Shown here in pieces: positions 13,107 to 21,523 of a stretch of 23,114 bases of DNA; the stretch's first letter is position 1; the number at the start of each line of letters is the position of its first letter. The notes beneath the pieces were generated by a model. That model was not told where the DNA came from and did not search any database. It saw only the letters and a list, made by a program, of their open reading frames with translations. The stretch is taken from NCBI GenBank assembly GCA_035570935.1, contig DATMKU010000320.1:1-23114 (forward strand), in the 5' to 3' direction. Made by a program: the position numbers and the translations under genes. This stretch comes from AP-15 sp035570935. GTDB taxonomy: Bacteria; Pseudomonadota; Alphaproteobacteria; ATCC43930; CGMCC-115725.

Positions 13107-13921
13107 ATTGACATTTCGCCGGCGCGCCCGAACAAAAGCAGGCGCTCGGGCTCAACCAATACGATATCGGCGATCTGCCGCTGAACGCCTCGGTTCAGGG
13201 TGCCTCGACCCTTCACCAGGCGGCCCGGCCCAACCGGAACGAGAGCTTTTTCGTCAGCCACGACCGCGGCCCCGACCATTCCGACGTGATCGCGAAGAAA
13301 CCGTTGCGCGGCCGCAACCGGTGGCCCCTCGACATGCCCGGACTGTGTGCCGACATGATGGCGTATTTTATCGCACTCGGGGCGATATGCGACCATATGG
13401 TGCCGCCCTTTGTCGCCGCACTCGGCGTGCCGGCCGATTTCTTTGCGTCTTATTTCGCCGGCGAGGGCAGGCCAATCCGCGCTTTCTGCATTACCCGCCG
13501 CAGGCCGCGACCGAAGACAACACCTTTGGCCAGGGGACGCACACCGACAACTGTTTCTTGACGGCACTGGCGCGGACCGAGGTGCTGGGGCTGACAGTGC
13601 AGCTCCCTTCCGGCGAATGGTTCCCGCCGCCGGTCATCCCCGGCAACCTCGGCAACATCATGCGGCGCTGGTCGAACGACCGCTTTTTATCGACGCCGCA
13701 CGGTGTGTTGAACGATGCGGGCGCCGACCGGCATTCGATCGCCTATTTCCGTAGCCGGAACCCGGACCGGGTAATCGAATGCCTGCCTCCTGCACCGGCG
13801 CGGACGACCCGCCGCGCTGCCCACCGGGGGTTACCGCGATCTCGTCCTCGAATTCTCTTGGGCGAATTATTTCCACCAGAAGGGCCGCCGCTCCGCAGCG
13901 GCCGCGCAGGCGGCAGAATAG
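13107..13921 (+). pseudogene. Isopenicillin N synthase-like 2OG-Fe(II) oxygenase, truncated and frameshifted
   Basis: Homology to the isopenicillin-N-synthase-like 2-oxoglutarate/Fe(II) dioxygenases is spread over changing reading frames. Frame 2 (from ~13115) gives LPLNASVQGAS, ESFFVSHDRGPDH and PLRGRNRWP. Frame 1 (from ~13465) gives NPRFLHYPPQ, FGQGTHTDNCF and RRWSNDRFLSTPHGVL. Frame 3 (~13785) gives CTGADDPPR. Frame 2 again (13829-13921) gives YRDLVLEFSWANYFHQKG and a stop. The iron triad His-x-Asp (HTD) and distal His (TPHG) survive. The N-terminal ~60 residues are missing, and the usual aliphatic strand between IPG and NLGN (about four residues) is absent at 13644/13645. It sits directly after the amidase stop. 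At least three frameshifts make a functional protein unlikely, unless the assembly is wrong here. Confidence 0.85.
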
Positions 13922-13943
13922 CCACAAACAGGGAGAGTTGATC

Positions 13944-14501
13944 ATGTTCGATTTGGATCGTCTGATCGCCGATTGCCGCGACGCGTTCGCCGAGGATTCG
14001 AGCCACAAAGCCGTGCGCGAAATCGTGGCGCGCGCCGTGTCCGATCCCGCCGTCGTTCTCATCGGGCTCGGCGAACCCCGGCACGCCGGGGTCGAGCCGC
14101 TCTACCGCTCCGAAACCTTGACGATCTTGAACGTCGTCTGGGGGCCGCGGATGACGGTGATCCCGCACAACCATCTGATGTGGGCGGTCATCGGCGTGTA
14201 TACCGGGCGCGAGGACAACATTTTCTGGCGTCGCCTGCCACATGCCGAGGGGGGACAGATCGAAGCCGCCGGCGCCAAATCGCTCGGCATGCGCGATGCC
14301 GAACCGCTCGGCCGCGACATCATCCACACCGTCACCAACCCGCTGCCGCGGCTGACCGGCGCGATCCACGTCTACGGCGGCGATTTTTATGCCGTCACGC
14401 GCAGCGAATGGGATCCCGAGACCTTGACCGAACGGCGCTATGACATCGAGCGCAACCGGCGCCTGTTCGAGGACGCGAACCGCGCCTTCGCCGCGACGTG
14501 A
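13944..14501 (+). CDS. Cupin-fold metal-dependent protein (cysteine dioxygenase-like)
   Basis: This 185-residue double-stranded beta-helix protein resembles the predicted metal-dependent enzymes related to cysteine dioxygenase. The metal motif reads VIPHNHLMWAVIGVYTGRED (H75, H77), with later histidines in DIIHTVTNP (H128) and AIHVYGGDF (H142). The ATG at 13944 has GGGAGAG upstream. The frame is open further upstream, but that part overlaps the oxygenase remnant. It lies 10 nt before the metallo-hydrolase gene, whose AGGAG overlaps this stop, so they are co-transcribed. Members often sit beside other small-molecule oxidation enzymes. The substrate is unknown and thiol dioxygenation is only one possibility. 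Confidence 0.85.
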   Translation: MFDLDRLIADCRDAFAEDSSHKAVREIVARAVSDPAVVLIGLGEPRHAGVEPLYRSETLTILNVVWGPRMTVIPHNHLMWAVIGVYTGREDNIFWRRLPHAEGGQIEAAGAKSLGMRDAEPLGRDIIHTVTNPLPRLTGAIHVYGGDFYAVTRSEWDPETLTERRYDIERNRRLFEDANRAFAAT

Positions 14502-14511
14502 GGAGCCGAGG

Positions 14512-15264
14512 ATGACGGTGAGGCTGTTCGCGTTTACCTGCGGGTGGCTGAAGGGCGAACTCGGCCATCTGATGGAGGGCGGGGAAGGCGAGGTCGAGCT
14601 GCCGATCCCGGCTTATCTGATCGAGCACCCGAAGGGGACGATGCTGTTTGACACCGGCATGCACCCCGACTGCCAGCACGACCCGGCCGGGCGCATCGGC
14701 CCGCGCGTTACGCAACTGTTTTCATTTAATTATCAGCCGGGCGAGGAGATTAGCGCCCGGTTGGAGGCGATCGGCCGCGACCCGGCAAAAGTCGACCTCA
14801 TCGTCAATTTCGACCATGTCGGCGGCAACGCGCTGATCCCGAACGCGACGATGGTGGTGCAGCGGCGCGAATGGGAAGCGGGTGTGGACCCCGACATCGC
14901 GGCGCGGCGCGGCTTCAACCGGCGCGATTTCGACCTCGGCCACAAAGTGGTCCTGCTCGACGGCGAGCACGATCTCTTCGGCGACGGCAGCGTCGTCTGC
15001 CTACCGACCCACGGCCACACCCCGGGGCACCAGTCGCTGAAGGTGCAGCTTGCCTCGGGCGAGATCGTGCTCGCCGCCGATTCCTGTTATTTCTGCCGCA
15101 CCTTGCGCGAACGGCGGCTGCCGCAAAACGTCGCTGACCGCGCCGAGATGCTGGCCTCGCTCGACCATCTCGCGCGTCTCGAAAAAAGTGGCGCGCGTAT
15201 CTTTTTCGGGCATGACGGCGAATTCTGGCAAAGCGTGCCGCAGGCCCCTGCCGAGATCGTCTAA
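14512..15264 (+). CDS. Metallo-beta-lactamase-fold hydrolase, AHL-lactonase family, with disrupted metal motif
   Basis: This 250-residue protein matches the N-acyl-homoserine-lactonase-type subgroup of the metallo-beta-lactamase fold over its full length: FDTGMHPDC, NALIPNATMVVQRREWEAG, THGHTPGH (His169), AADSCYF (Asp190) and FFGHDGEFW (His234). The family's HxHxDH motif should read SHLHFDH here. Instead VDLIVN (to N99) is followed directly by FDHVGG, so four residues including two metal-ligand histidines are missing, as if 12 nt were lost in frame at 14808/14809. D101 and H102 remain. The protein is otherwise intact, with a good ribosome binding site. As written it should bind at most one metal and is probably inactive. 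Quorum quenching should not be assumed. An assembly error is the alternative. Confidence 0.88.
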   Translation: MTVRLFAFTCGWLKGELGHLMEGGEGEVELPIPAYLIEHPKGTMLFDTGMHPDCQHDPAGRIGPRVTQLFSFNYQPGEEISARLEAIGRDPAKVDLIVNFDHVGGNALIPNATMVVQRREWEAGVDPDIAARRGFNRRDFDLGHKVVLLDGEHDLFGDGSVVCLPTHGHTPGHQSLKVQLASGEIVLAADSCYFCRTLRERRLPQNVADRAEMLASLDHLARLEKSGARIFFGHDGEFWQSVPQAPAEIV

Positions 15265-15284
15265 GCGGACCTGCCAAACAGACC

Positions 15285-16013
15285 ATGGCGAACCTGCCGC
15301 GCGCGATCCTGTTCGACCTCGACGATACGATCCTCGTCGCCTTCGGCCCGGCCGAGTCGCAATGGCAGCGCATCCTCGGCGCCTACGTCGAACACCTAGC
15401 GCCGTTGACCCCGGCGGCGGCGATCACCGCGATTATGGGCAGCTCGCGTGACCTGTGGGCCGACCCGGCGCGCCACAAGCATTGGCGTCACCGCATCGGC
15501 GAGGCACGCCGCCGGATCGTCGCCGGCGCCTTTGACGCGCTGGCGGCAGACGGCCATGCCGTGCCTGGGCGGGAGCTCTGCGACGAGATCGCCGACCGCT
15601 TCAACGCGTTGCACGACGCCGAATTGCGGTGCTTTCCGGGCGCGCCCGACACCCTCGATCGGCTGAAAAAGCTGGGCGTTCGCCTGGCGTTGATCACCAA
15701 CGGCGCCGCAGCACCGCAGCGCGCCAAGGTGGTGCGTTTCGCGCTCGAACATCGCTTTGACCACATCCAGATCGAGGGCGAGCACGGTTTTGGCAAACCC
15801 GAGGAGCGCGCCTACACCCACGCGATGGCGGCACTCGGGGTGACCGCGCGCGACACCTGGATGGTCGGCGACAATCTCGAATGGGAGGTCGCTGCCCCTC
15901 AGCGCCTCGGCATACACGCGATCTGGCACGACGGCTACGGCACCGGCCTGCCGCCCGACTGTCCGGTCCGCCCGGATCGCATCATCCGCCGATTGTCGGA
16001 ACTGCTGCCCTAA
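15285..16013 (+). CDS. HAD-superfamily hydrolase (phosphatase-like)
   Basis: This 242-residue HAD protein has all four motifs: FDLDDT (nucleophile D11, acid/base D13), LITNG (137-140), Lys171 in GFGKPEE, and MVGDNLEWEV (D196). The ~110-residue helical cap between motifs I and II is of the C1 type found in phosphoglycolate phosphatase/haloacid dehalogenase relatives. DLDDT and the DN in motif IV favour a phosphatase over a dehalogenase. It starts 20 nt after the metallo-hydrolase stop and probably belongs to the same transcript, though its ribosome binding site is weak. The substrate cannot be predicted. Confidence 0.92.
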   Translation: MANLPRAILFDLDDTILVAFGPAESQWQRILGAYVEHLAPLTPAAAITAIMGSSRDLWADPARHKHWRHRIGEARRRIVAGAFDALAADGHAVPGRELCDEIADRFNALHDAELRCFPGAPDTLDRLKKLGVRLALITNGAAAPQRAKVVRFALEHRFDHIQIEGEHGFGKPEERAYTHAMAALGVTARDTWMVGDNLEWEVAAPQRLGIHAIWHDGYGTGLPPDCPVRPDRIIRRLSELLP

Positions 16014-16084
16014 CCGCGAAGGCTGGCCCCGAAGGTGCCGCCATAGTAGCCTCGGCAGGGAGCATTCCCTTGGGGAGAGAACGC

Positions 16085-17092
16085 GTGAACACCACCGATC
16101 GGGGACTGACGGGCGGGACCAACCGCAAGAAACTGCTGCTGCCGACGACGATGGCGCGGGCCGGGTGGGCGATCGTCGAGGCGCGCGAGGATGTCGAGGG
16201 GGTGCCCTTCGCTCCCACCGTCCCCAAGGCCGAACTGCATCGACTGCTGGAGGATGTGGCGGGGGTGGCGCTCGGGGTGCAGCCGTTCAGCGACCCCGAA
16301 CTCGACGCCGCACCCGCGCTCGAGGTCGTCTCGCGCATCGGTGTCGGCTATGACGCGGTCGACGTGCCGGCGCTGACCGCGCGAAAAATACCATTGATGA
16401 TCGGCGGCACCGCCAATTCGGTCAGCGTCGCCGAGGCCGGGGTGTTCCTGATCATGTCGTTGGCGCGCCGGGGTTCGGCGATGGACGCTCTCGTCAAGGA
16501 AGGCCGTTGGCACGACCGCTACAAGGAGATGCCGGTCGACGTCTATGGCAAGACCGTGCTGATCATCGGCTTTGGCAAGATCGGCACGCGCTCGGCCAAG
16601 CGCTTTGCGGCGATGGAGACCAATGTCCTGGTCTACGACCCGTATATGTATTCCGAGACGATCCGAGGCATGGGCTACGAGCCGGTCGGCGATCTCGACG
16701 CGGCGGTGGAGCGGGCCGATTTTATCACCATTCATTGCCCAAAGACGCCGGAGACGGTCGGCCTGTTCGACGCCGCGCGGCTCGGCCGGATGAAGCGCAC
16801 CGCCTTTATCGTCAATACCGCGCGCGGCGGCATCATCGACGAAAAAGCGCTCTACGACGCGCTGAAGGCAAACCGCATCGCCGGTGCGGCACTCGACGTC
16901 TTTGTCGAGGAGCCAACGCCGCAGGATAACCCGCTCCTGACCCTGCCGAACTTTATCGCCGCGCCGCATGTGGCCGGAGTTACCCGCGAGGCGGTCGACC
17001 GCATGGGCGTCGCCGCGGTCGAGAACATCCTGAGCGTGCTCGACGGCAAGCCCAACCGCGAAAACGTCGTCAACCGCGAAGTCCTCGACTGA
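16085..17092 (+). CDS. D-isomer-specific 2-hydroxyacid dehydrogenase (NAD-dependent)
   Basis: This 335-residue oxidoreductase is of the D-3-phosphoglycerate/hydroxypyruvate reductase type. The Rossmann motif is GFGKIG (162-167). The catalytic residues are R247 (NTARGGIID), E276 (DVFVEEP) and H295 (APHVAG), in the usual order and spacing. The acidic residue after beta-2 (VYDPY) favours NAD over NADP. The GTG at 16085 has GGGGAGAG upstream; the frame is open further back, but that part overlaps the HAD gene. It could oxidise or reduce a 2-hydroxy/2-keto acid released in the amidase pathway. It is not serA by context. A related enzyme is encoded on the other strand at 21524-22570. Confidence 0.93.
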   Translation: MNTTDRGLTGGTNRKKLLLPTTMARAGWAIVEAREDVEGVPFAPTVPKAELHRLLEDVAGVALGVQPFSDPELDAAPALEVVSRIGVGYDAVDVPALTARKIPLMIGGTANSVSVAEAGVFLIMSLARRGSAMDALVKEGRWHDRYKEMPVDVYGKTVLIIGFGKIGTRSAKRFAAMETNVLVYDPYMYSETIRGMGYEPVGDLDAAVERADFITIHCPKTPETVGLFDAARLGRMKRTAFIVNTARGGIIDEKALYDALKANRIAGAALDVFVEEPTPQDNPLLTLPNFIAAPHVAGVTREAVDRMGVAAVENILSVLDGKPNRENVVNREVLD

Positions 17093-17173
17093 AAGCCCTC
17101 GCCACCCCCGGGGGCAGAGGGGGAGACGCCTGCCTTGGAGGCCGAAGCCACTCAAAGCGATCTGCCGAGAAAC

Positions 17174-17193
17174 GCCGCTCGATAACGAGCGGC
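17174..17193. repeat. Perfect hairpin in the gap before the glycosyltransferase gene
   Basis: GCCGCTCG-ataa-CGAGCGGC forms an 8-bp stem with a 4-nt loop, about 80 nt after the dehydrogenase stop. No T-tract follows on either strand, so it is a poor intrinsic terminator. It may protect the 3' end of the upstream transcript. The rest of the gap 17093-17346 holds a CCCCCGGGGG palindrome near 17105 and a weak promoter candidate. Confidence 0.4.
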
Positions 17194-17281
17194 TCGCGCC
17201 TGATCTCGACCTGATAAAACAGGTGGAATAGGCGGCAACCGGCCGCATCGCGTCTGGGGATGAGGCGGACCGCTCGCGCAT

Positions 17282-17287
17282 TATACT
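17282..17287 (+). promoter_or_regulatory. Possible -10 element for the glycosyltransferase gene
   Basis: TATACT matches the sigma-70 -10 consensus at five of six positions and lies about 60 nt before the ATG at 17347, in a region otherwise rich in GC. No good -35 hexamer stands at 17-18 nt spacing, so this is a weak call. Confidence 0.25.
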
Positions 17288-17346
17288 CGCTGCAATGATA
17301 GCGGGCGCCGGCCCGGCGCAGCTTTCGGGGGTTAACGTAAAGAGCG

Positions 17347-18942
17347 ATGCGGTTTTTTGCCGCCATAGCGGCGCGGGTCCGGCGCGGCATCGGTCGATCG
17401 CGAGACCGCGATTCGCAGTTGGCATTGCCCGCGGCGATCGGGGCGCTGGCCTTGCTGCTGCGCCTCTACGGTCTCGGCGACAAACCGTTTTGGCTCGACG
17501 AGGTCGCGAGCCTGCGCAGGGCGACGGGATCCATCCCCGCCCTGGTCGCCGACTCGCTGCACAACAACCACTACCCGAGCTATTTTCTGTTGCTCTGGCT
17601 GGTCGCCAAAATCGGCACGTCACAATGGCTGTTGCGGCTGCCCTCGGCATTGTTTGGTGCTCTCGCCGCGGCGCTTACTTGCGCGATCGGGCGCCGAGCC
17701 GCCGACGCCCGTGCCGGTGCCGTCGCCGGGCTGCTGATGGCGTTTTCCCCATTCGAGGTCCAGTTCGGTCAGGAGGCGCGCTCCTACACATTGGTCGCCT
17801 GTCTGATCTTGACCGCGCTCTTGGGGCTCGTGCAACTGGCGAAGGCGCCGGCCGTGGCGGCCCTGCCGTTTCGGCAGAAAGGCGCCCTGCACGGCGCCTG
17901 GGCCGCCTATGGCCTCGGCACGGCGGCGGCGCTCGACGTGCTCAATGTCGCCGTTCCCTGGCTCATCGCGGCCAATCTCGGTGCGATCGCCGTCGCCGTG
18001 GCGGCCGGCAACCGCAAGCGGGGGTTTTGGCGCAACTGGGGCCTTATCCAACTCATGATCCTCGCGGCATGGCTCCCGTTGCTCGTGGCGGTTTATGTCG
18101 CGAGCAAGGGTGCCGTGCTCGACGGCGTCGCCTGGGCCCCGGCCGAGACCGCCAAGACAATCTGGTCGATCGTCGCCCCCGTTTACTTGCTGCGAATCTC
18201 GAATTTCATCACGCTCGCGCTTGCACCGGTCGTGGTTCCCGGGCTGTCGCTCTCGGTCGCGGCGTTGGCCTTGCTCGGCGCCTGGCGTCTGCGCCGCGCG
18301 CCGGCGGTCGCCGCGGTGTTGGGTTGCGCCGCACTCGTGCTGCCGCTCGGCCTGTGCCTCGTTTCGTTGTTTGTGCCGGTGCTAGTGCCGCGCTATTTCG
18401 CATGGAGCGCCGCACCCTTCTTTGTCTTCGCCGGCGCCGGGCTCGGGTTTGTTTCCAGGGCGCGGTTTGTCGCGCTGGCGACGGCGCTCAGTGCGGTCTG
18501 TCTGGTCAATTTGGTCCCCTACTACGGTTACGAGACCAAGCCGCGCTGGGATCTAGTTGCCGCCAAGGTCGCGGCCATCGCCCATCCCGGCGATGTCGTG
18601 CTGGTCAATAACTACTACGCGTATTCCGTTCTGGCGGTTTTTGCCGCCCGCGCCGGTCTCGATCAGCGCCAGATCAAGCTGACCTGGCTGCTGCCGGTGG
18701 CGGCGAAAATTGCCCCCGGCCACGATGTCTGGGCGGTTTACGGACGCAGCGGGCAAGGGGCAAAAAAGCGATCAGCGGAGGATTACCGCCGTTCGCTTTC
18801 CCTCGCCTTTGGCGGGCCCATGGCGGTGAACGCGATCGGGCGCTACATCCTGCTGTGGCGCTTCCGCGCGCCAAAGCCGCCCGAACCCGCGACCGAGGCC
18901 GGGGGGTATTGCCGGCTTGAAGAGGAGCATCCCCCGCCATAG
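17347..18942 (+). CDS. GT-C fold membrane glycosyltransferase (GT39/ArnT-like)
   Basis: This 531-residue polytopic protein has about ten hydrophobic spans. The first periplasmic loop carries the GT-C catalytic-type acidic pair in PFWLDEVAS (D51, E52). NNHYPSYFLLLW follows (the family's HPP-like loop), and later FGQEARSYTL. These proteins transfer a sugar from a polyprenyl-phosphate donor to a protein, lipid or glycan on the periplasmic side. The C-terminal ~130 residues are a soluble portion (WDLVAAKVAAIAHPGDVVLV) as in several GT39-like proteins. There is no linked polysaccharide cluster, so the acceptor is unknown. The ribosome binding site is weak (AAAGAG). Confidence 0.83.
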   Translation: MRFFAAIAARVRRGIGRSRDRDSQLALPAAIGALALLLRLYGLGDKPFWLDEVASLRRATGSIPALVADSLHNNHYPSYFLLLWLVAKIGTSQWLLRLPSALFGALAAALTCAIGRRAADARAGAVAGLLMAFSPFEVQFGQEARSYTLVACLILTALLGLVQLAKAPAVAALPFRQKGALHGAWAAYGLGTAAALDVLNVAVPWLIAANLGAIAVAVAAGNRKRGFWRNWGLIQLMILAAWLPLLVAVYVASKGAVLDGVAWAPAETAKTIWSIVAPVYLLRISNFITLALAPVVVPGLSLSVAALALLGAWRLRRAPAVAAVLGCAALVLPLGLCLVSLFVPVLVPRYFAWSAAPFFVFAGAGLGFVSRARFVALATALSAVCLVNLVPYYGYETKPRWDLVAAKVAAIAHPGDVVLVNNYYAYSVLAVFAARAGLDQRQIKLTWLLPVAAKIAPGHDVWAVYGRSGQGAKKRSAEDYRRSLSLAFGGPMAVNAIGRYILLWRFRAPKPPEPATEAGGYCRLEEEHPPP

Positions 18943-19009
18943 CGCCGACGCTTGACTTCCTGCGGGTTAGCTGGCGGGATCGCGGCCTTGAGTTTTCGAG
19001 GAGGGTCGG

Positions 19010-19813
19010 ATGGCACGGGCAAACCGGGTGCGGGAATTGTGGCAGGCGGGAAAACCCGTCATCAACAGCTGGCTCGGCATTCCGTCGAGCTTTTCGGCCG
19101 AAGTCATGGCCCATCACGGCTGGGATTCGCTGGTCGTCGACATGCAGCACGGCATGATCGACTACCAGATGATGGTGACGATGCTGCAAGGGATCTCGAC
19201 CACCGAGACGGTGCCGCTGGTGCGGGTGCCGTGGAACGACCCGGCGCATATCCAAAAGTCGCTCGACGCCGGCGCCTACGGCATCATCTGCCCGATGATC
19301 AACACCCGTGCCGAGGCCGAGAAACTCGTCGACTCGATGCGCTACGCTCCGCTCGGCCATCGCAGCTCGGGGCCGATCCGCGCCTCGCTTTACGGCGGCG
19401 CCGACTACCACGCTAAGGCCAACGACATCGTCGTCGCCTTCGGCATGATCGAAACCGCCGAGGCGATCGACAACCTCGACCAGATCCTGTCGGTCAAGGG
19501 GCTCGACGCGATCTATGTCGGCCCGTCCGACCTGTCGATCTCCTACGCCCACCCACCCGGTGGCGACAAGCCCGACGAATGGATGATGACAGCGCTAAAA
19601 AAAGTCCTCGACGGCTGCAAGCGGCATGGCGTCAAGCCCGGTATCCATTGCGGTGCGCCCGCCTACGCCAAGAAGATGATCGAGATGGGCTTTATGTTCG
19701 TCACCGTCGGCGGCGACACCCGTTTTGTGACAATGGGCGGCCAGGCCGCCGTCGCCGAGATGCGCGGGGGCGCGCCGGGGAAGCCCTCCGGCGGCAGCTC
19801 GAGCCCGTATTAA
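19010..19813 (+). CDS. HpcH/HpaI-family class II aldolase
   Basis: This 267-residue protein of the HpcH/HpaI aldolase/citrate lyase family carries out divalent-metal-dependent retro-aldol cleavage of 4-hydroxy-2-keto acids, usually giving pyruvate and an aldehyde. Visible family residues are VVDMQHG (catalytic-type H48), VRVPW (R72), GAYGIICPMINTRAEAE, the metal ligand E148 in MIETAEA, and D174 in VGPSDL. The ATG at 19010 has a strong GAGGAGGG site. The length is normal, with a short Gly/Ser-rich tail. No homoprotocatechuate genes are nearby, so the exact substrate is open. Pairing with hydroxyacid dehydrogenases in the region suits sugar-acid or keto-acid breakdown. Confidence 0.92.
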   Translation: MARANRVRELWQAGKPVINSWLGIPSSFSAEVMAHHGWDSLVVDMQHGMIDYQMMVTMLQGISTTETVPLVRVPWNDPAHIQKSLDAGAYGIICPMINTRAEAEKLVDSMRYAPLGHRSSGPIRASLYGGADYHAKANDIVVAFGMIETAEAIDNLDQILSVKGLDAIYVGPSDLSISYAHPPGGDKPDEWMMTALKKVLDGCKRHGVKPGIHCGAPAYAKKMIEMGFMFVTVGGDTRFVTMGGQAAVAEMRGGAPGKPSGGSSSPY

Positions 19814-19949
19814 ATCGCCGTTGTTGCGAGCCCCGGGGTCGGCGCGAGCGCCGCCCGAGGACGGCATAGCGAAGCAATTCGAGCGGAGTACGTATTCGGA
19901 TCGAGATTGTGTCGTCGCTCCCGCGTCTCGCAATCACCCGGGAGGTTTG

Positions 19950-20404
19950 TTGACCCGAGTCTACGTCGACGCCGACGCCTGCCCGGTGCGCGAGGAGGTG
20001 TACCGGGTGGCGGGGCGGCTCGCGGTCGATGTGTTTGTCGTGTCGAACGGGTCACGCCGATCCGGCCGCCGGGTCTACCCTTTGTCCGGATGGTGATGGT
20101 CGGCGAGGCGGCCGACGCCGCCGATGACTGGATCGTCGAGCAGATAACCGGGGCCGATGTCTGCGTCACCGCCGACATTCCGCTCGCCTCCCGCGCTCTC
20201 GCCAAGGGGGCACGGGTCGTGCCGCCCAACGGCCGTCCGTTCACCCAGGCCAATATCGGCAACGCGCTCGCCGGTCGCGAATTGTCCCGCCATCTACGCG
20301 AGCTCGACACGGGCGGTAGCGGGCCGCCGCCCTTTTCCAAGGCGGACCGCTCGCGCTTTCTCAGCGCCCTCGACGCTGCGCTACGGGCAGCGCTGCGGGG
20401 CTAA
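19950..20404 (+). pseudogene. YaiI/YqxD-family (DUF188) protein, single frameshift
   Basis: The start reads (TTG at 19950, GGAGG just upstream) MTRVYVDADACPVREEVYRV and VDVFVVSNGS, the family's nuclease-like N-terminus. The rest (PIRPPGLPFVRMVMV, ADDWIVEQITGADVCVTADI, FTQANIGNALAGRELSRHLR, TGGSGPPPFSKADRSRF) lies in the frame one base back. The switch falls at about 20052-20054 and fits loss of one base. Both halves are well conserved and collinear, and the intact length would be ~150 residues. The function of the family is not established. The call is a recent frameshift or a sequencing error. There is no slippery heptamer to suggest programmed shifting. Confidence 0.85.
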
Positions 20405-20490
20405 ACCAATCCGAACCGCAACCCGAAAGGTAAGGCATCGACCTGCCGTTCCCTCGAAAGCGACGATCAGGTGGTTGAAGCGGACGGGCG

Positions 20491-21432
20491 CTAGCCGCCA
20501 AGCACACCCTGGGTTTCGACGTAGAGCGAATAGACCGACTGGCTCGCCGCCATGAATAAGCGGTTGCGCTTGATGCCGCCGAAACAGACATTAGCGCACC
20601 GCTCGGGCAGCAGGATGCGGCCGATCATCGTGCCGTCGGGGGCGAACACGGCGACCCCGTCCTCCGCCTCGCCGCCCGAGAAGGCGCACCAGACATTGCC
20701 GTGGACATCGACCCGGATACCGTCGGTGCCGCCCGGCTCGGCGTTGAAGAACAGACGCCCGTTCGCGGTCCTGCTGCCGTTGTCGACAACATCGTAAACC
20801 TGAAGCGTGCGCGGGCCCAACGCCCCCGGCGTGTCGACGACGTAGAGCAGCTTTTCGTCGGGCGAGAAGGCGAGACCGTTCGGCCGCTTCATGTCGCCGA
20901 CCGCGATCGTCATTTCGCCGGTGGCGGGATCGAGCCGGTAGACGCGCAGCGGCAATTCCCACGGCGCCTTGTGGCCGAGATAGTTGCCTCGCGTGCCGGC
21001 GCCGTTGTCGCTGAACCAGATCGAGCCGTCGGATTTGACCACGACGTCATTGGGCGCGGTCAGCCGCTTGCCCTCGAAGCGCTCGGCCAGCACGGTGACG
21101 GTCCCGTCATATTCGGTGCGGGTCAGCCGCTGGGCGTCCATCTCGCAGGTCACGAGGCGGCCCTGCCGGTCGCGGGTGTTGCCGTTGGCGTAGTGTGATG
21201 GCTTGCGGAACACGCTGACCGCCCCGGTCTCCCCCTCCCATTTCATGATCCGGTCGTTCGGGATGTCGCTCCACAGCAGAAACCGGCCGTCGCCGAACCA
21301 CACCGGTCCCTCGTTGAAACGGCAGCCAGTCGCGATCCGCTCGACCGCGGCGTTGCCGAGCACCAGCGCCGCAAAGCGCGGGTCGAGAATTTTGATCGCG
21401 GGATCGGGATAGCGGATCGGCTGGTCGGACAT
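20491..21432 (-). CDS. SMP-30/gluconolactonase-like beta-propeller hydrolase
   Basis: This 313-residue six-bladed propeller belongs to the SMP-30/gluconolactonase/LRE family, which opens sugar lactones with one divalent metal. Metal and substrate residues are visible as E41 (CRFNEGPVW), N128 (TAPNDVVV), N185 (KRPNGLAFSPDE) and D200 (LLYVVD). The ATG at 21432 has GGGAGAA upstream. The frame is open much further up, but that part crosses the intergenic repeat. No signal peptide is visible, so it acts in the cytoplasm. It lies downstream of the 2-hydroxyacid dehydrogenase on the same strand. A sugar-acid pathway (lactone opening plus hydroxyacid oxidation) is plausible but not shown. Confidence 0.92.
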   Translation of the reverse strand: MSDQPIRYPDPAIKILDPRFAALVLGNAAVERIATGCRFNEGPVWFGDGRFLLWSDIPNDRIMKWEGETGAVSVFRKPSHYANGNTRDRQGRLVTCEMDAQRLTRTEYDGTVTVLAERFEGKRLTAPNDVVVKSDGSIWFSDNGAGTRGNYLGHKAPWELPLRVYRLDPATGEMTIAVGDMKRPNGLAFSPDEKLLYVVDTPGALGPRTLQVYDVVDNGSRTANGRLFFNAEPGGTDGIRVDVHGNVWCAFSGGEAEDGVAVFAPDGTMIGRILLPERCANVCFGGIKRNRLFMAASQSVYSLYVETQGVLGG

Positions 21433-21452
21433 CGTATTCTCCCATCTCCGAA

Positions 21453-21517
21453 GGTCCCTCTCCCCGCGTGCGGGGAGTAGGAGAGACCCGCCGTGCAGAG
21501 GCCGGAGGGTGAGGGGC
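21453..21517. repeat. Palindromic CCCTCTCCCC-type intergenic element
   Basis: The 91-nt gap between the two minus-strand genes holds CTCCCCGC-gt-GCGGGGAG (21460-21477), flanked by CCTCTCC/GGAGAG and followed by GGAGGGTGAGGGGC. This is the look of the abundant palindromic repeat elements of GC-rich Proteobacteria. A possible degenerate relative (cccccgggggcagaggggga) lies near 17105. It may act as a transcript-stabilising or terminating hairpin. Confidence 0.6.
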
Positions 21518-21523
21518 AGCAGC

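Noticed and set aside
14512..15264. Active quorum-quenching lactonase
   Set aside because: Two metal-ligand histidines of HxHxDH are absent in the sequence as given, so activity cannot be claimed.
16010..17650. Minus-strand open frame of about 546 codons opposite the first dehydrogenase
   Set aside because: Shadow of the dehydrogenase and glycosyltransferase genes; composition and lack of motifs argue against coding.
17295..18611. Plus-strand frame overlapping the glycosyltransferase gene
   Set aside because: The alternative frame gives Arg/Ala-rich sequence without membrane spans. The 17347-18942 frame carries the GT-C motifs.
20052..20056. Programmed frameshift in the YaiI/YqxD-family gene
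   Set aside because: There is no slippery heptamer or downstream structure, and intact family members are read in one frame, so mutation or sequence error is simpler.
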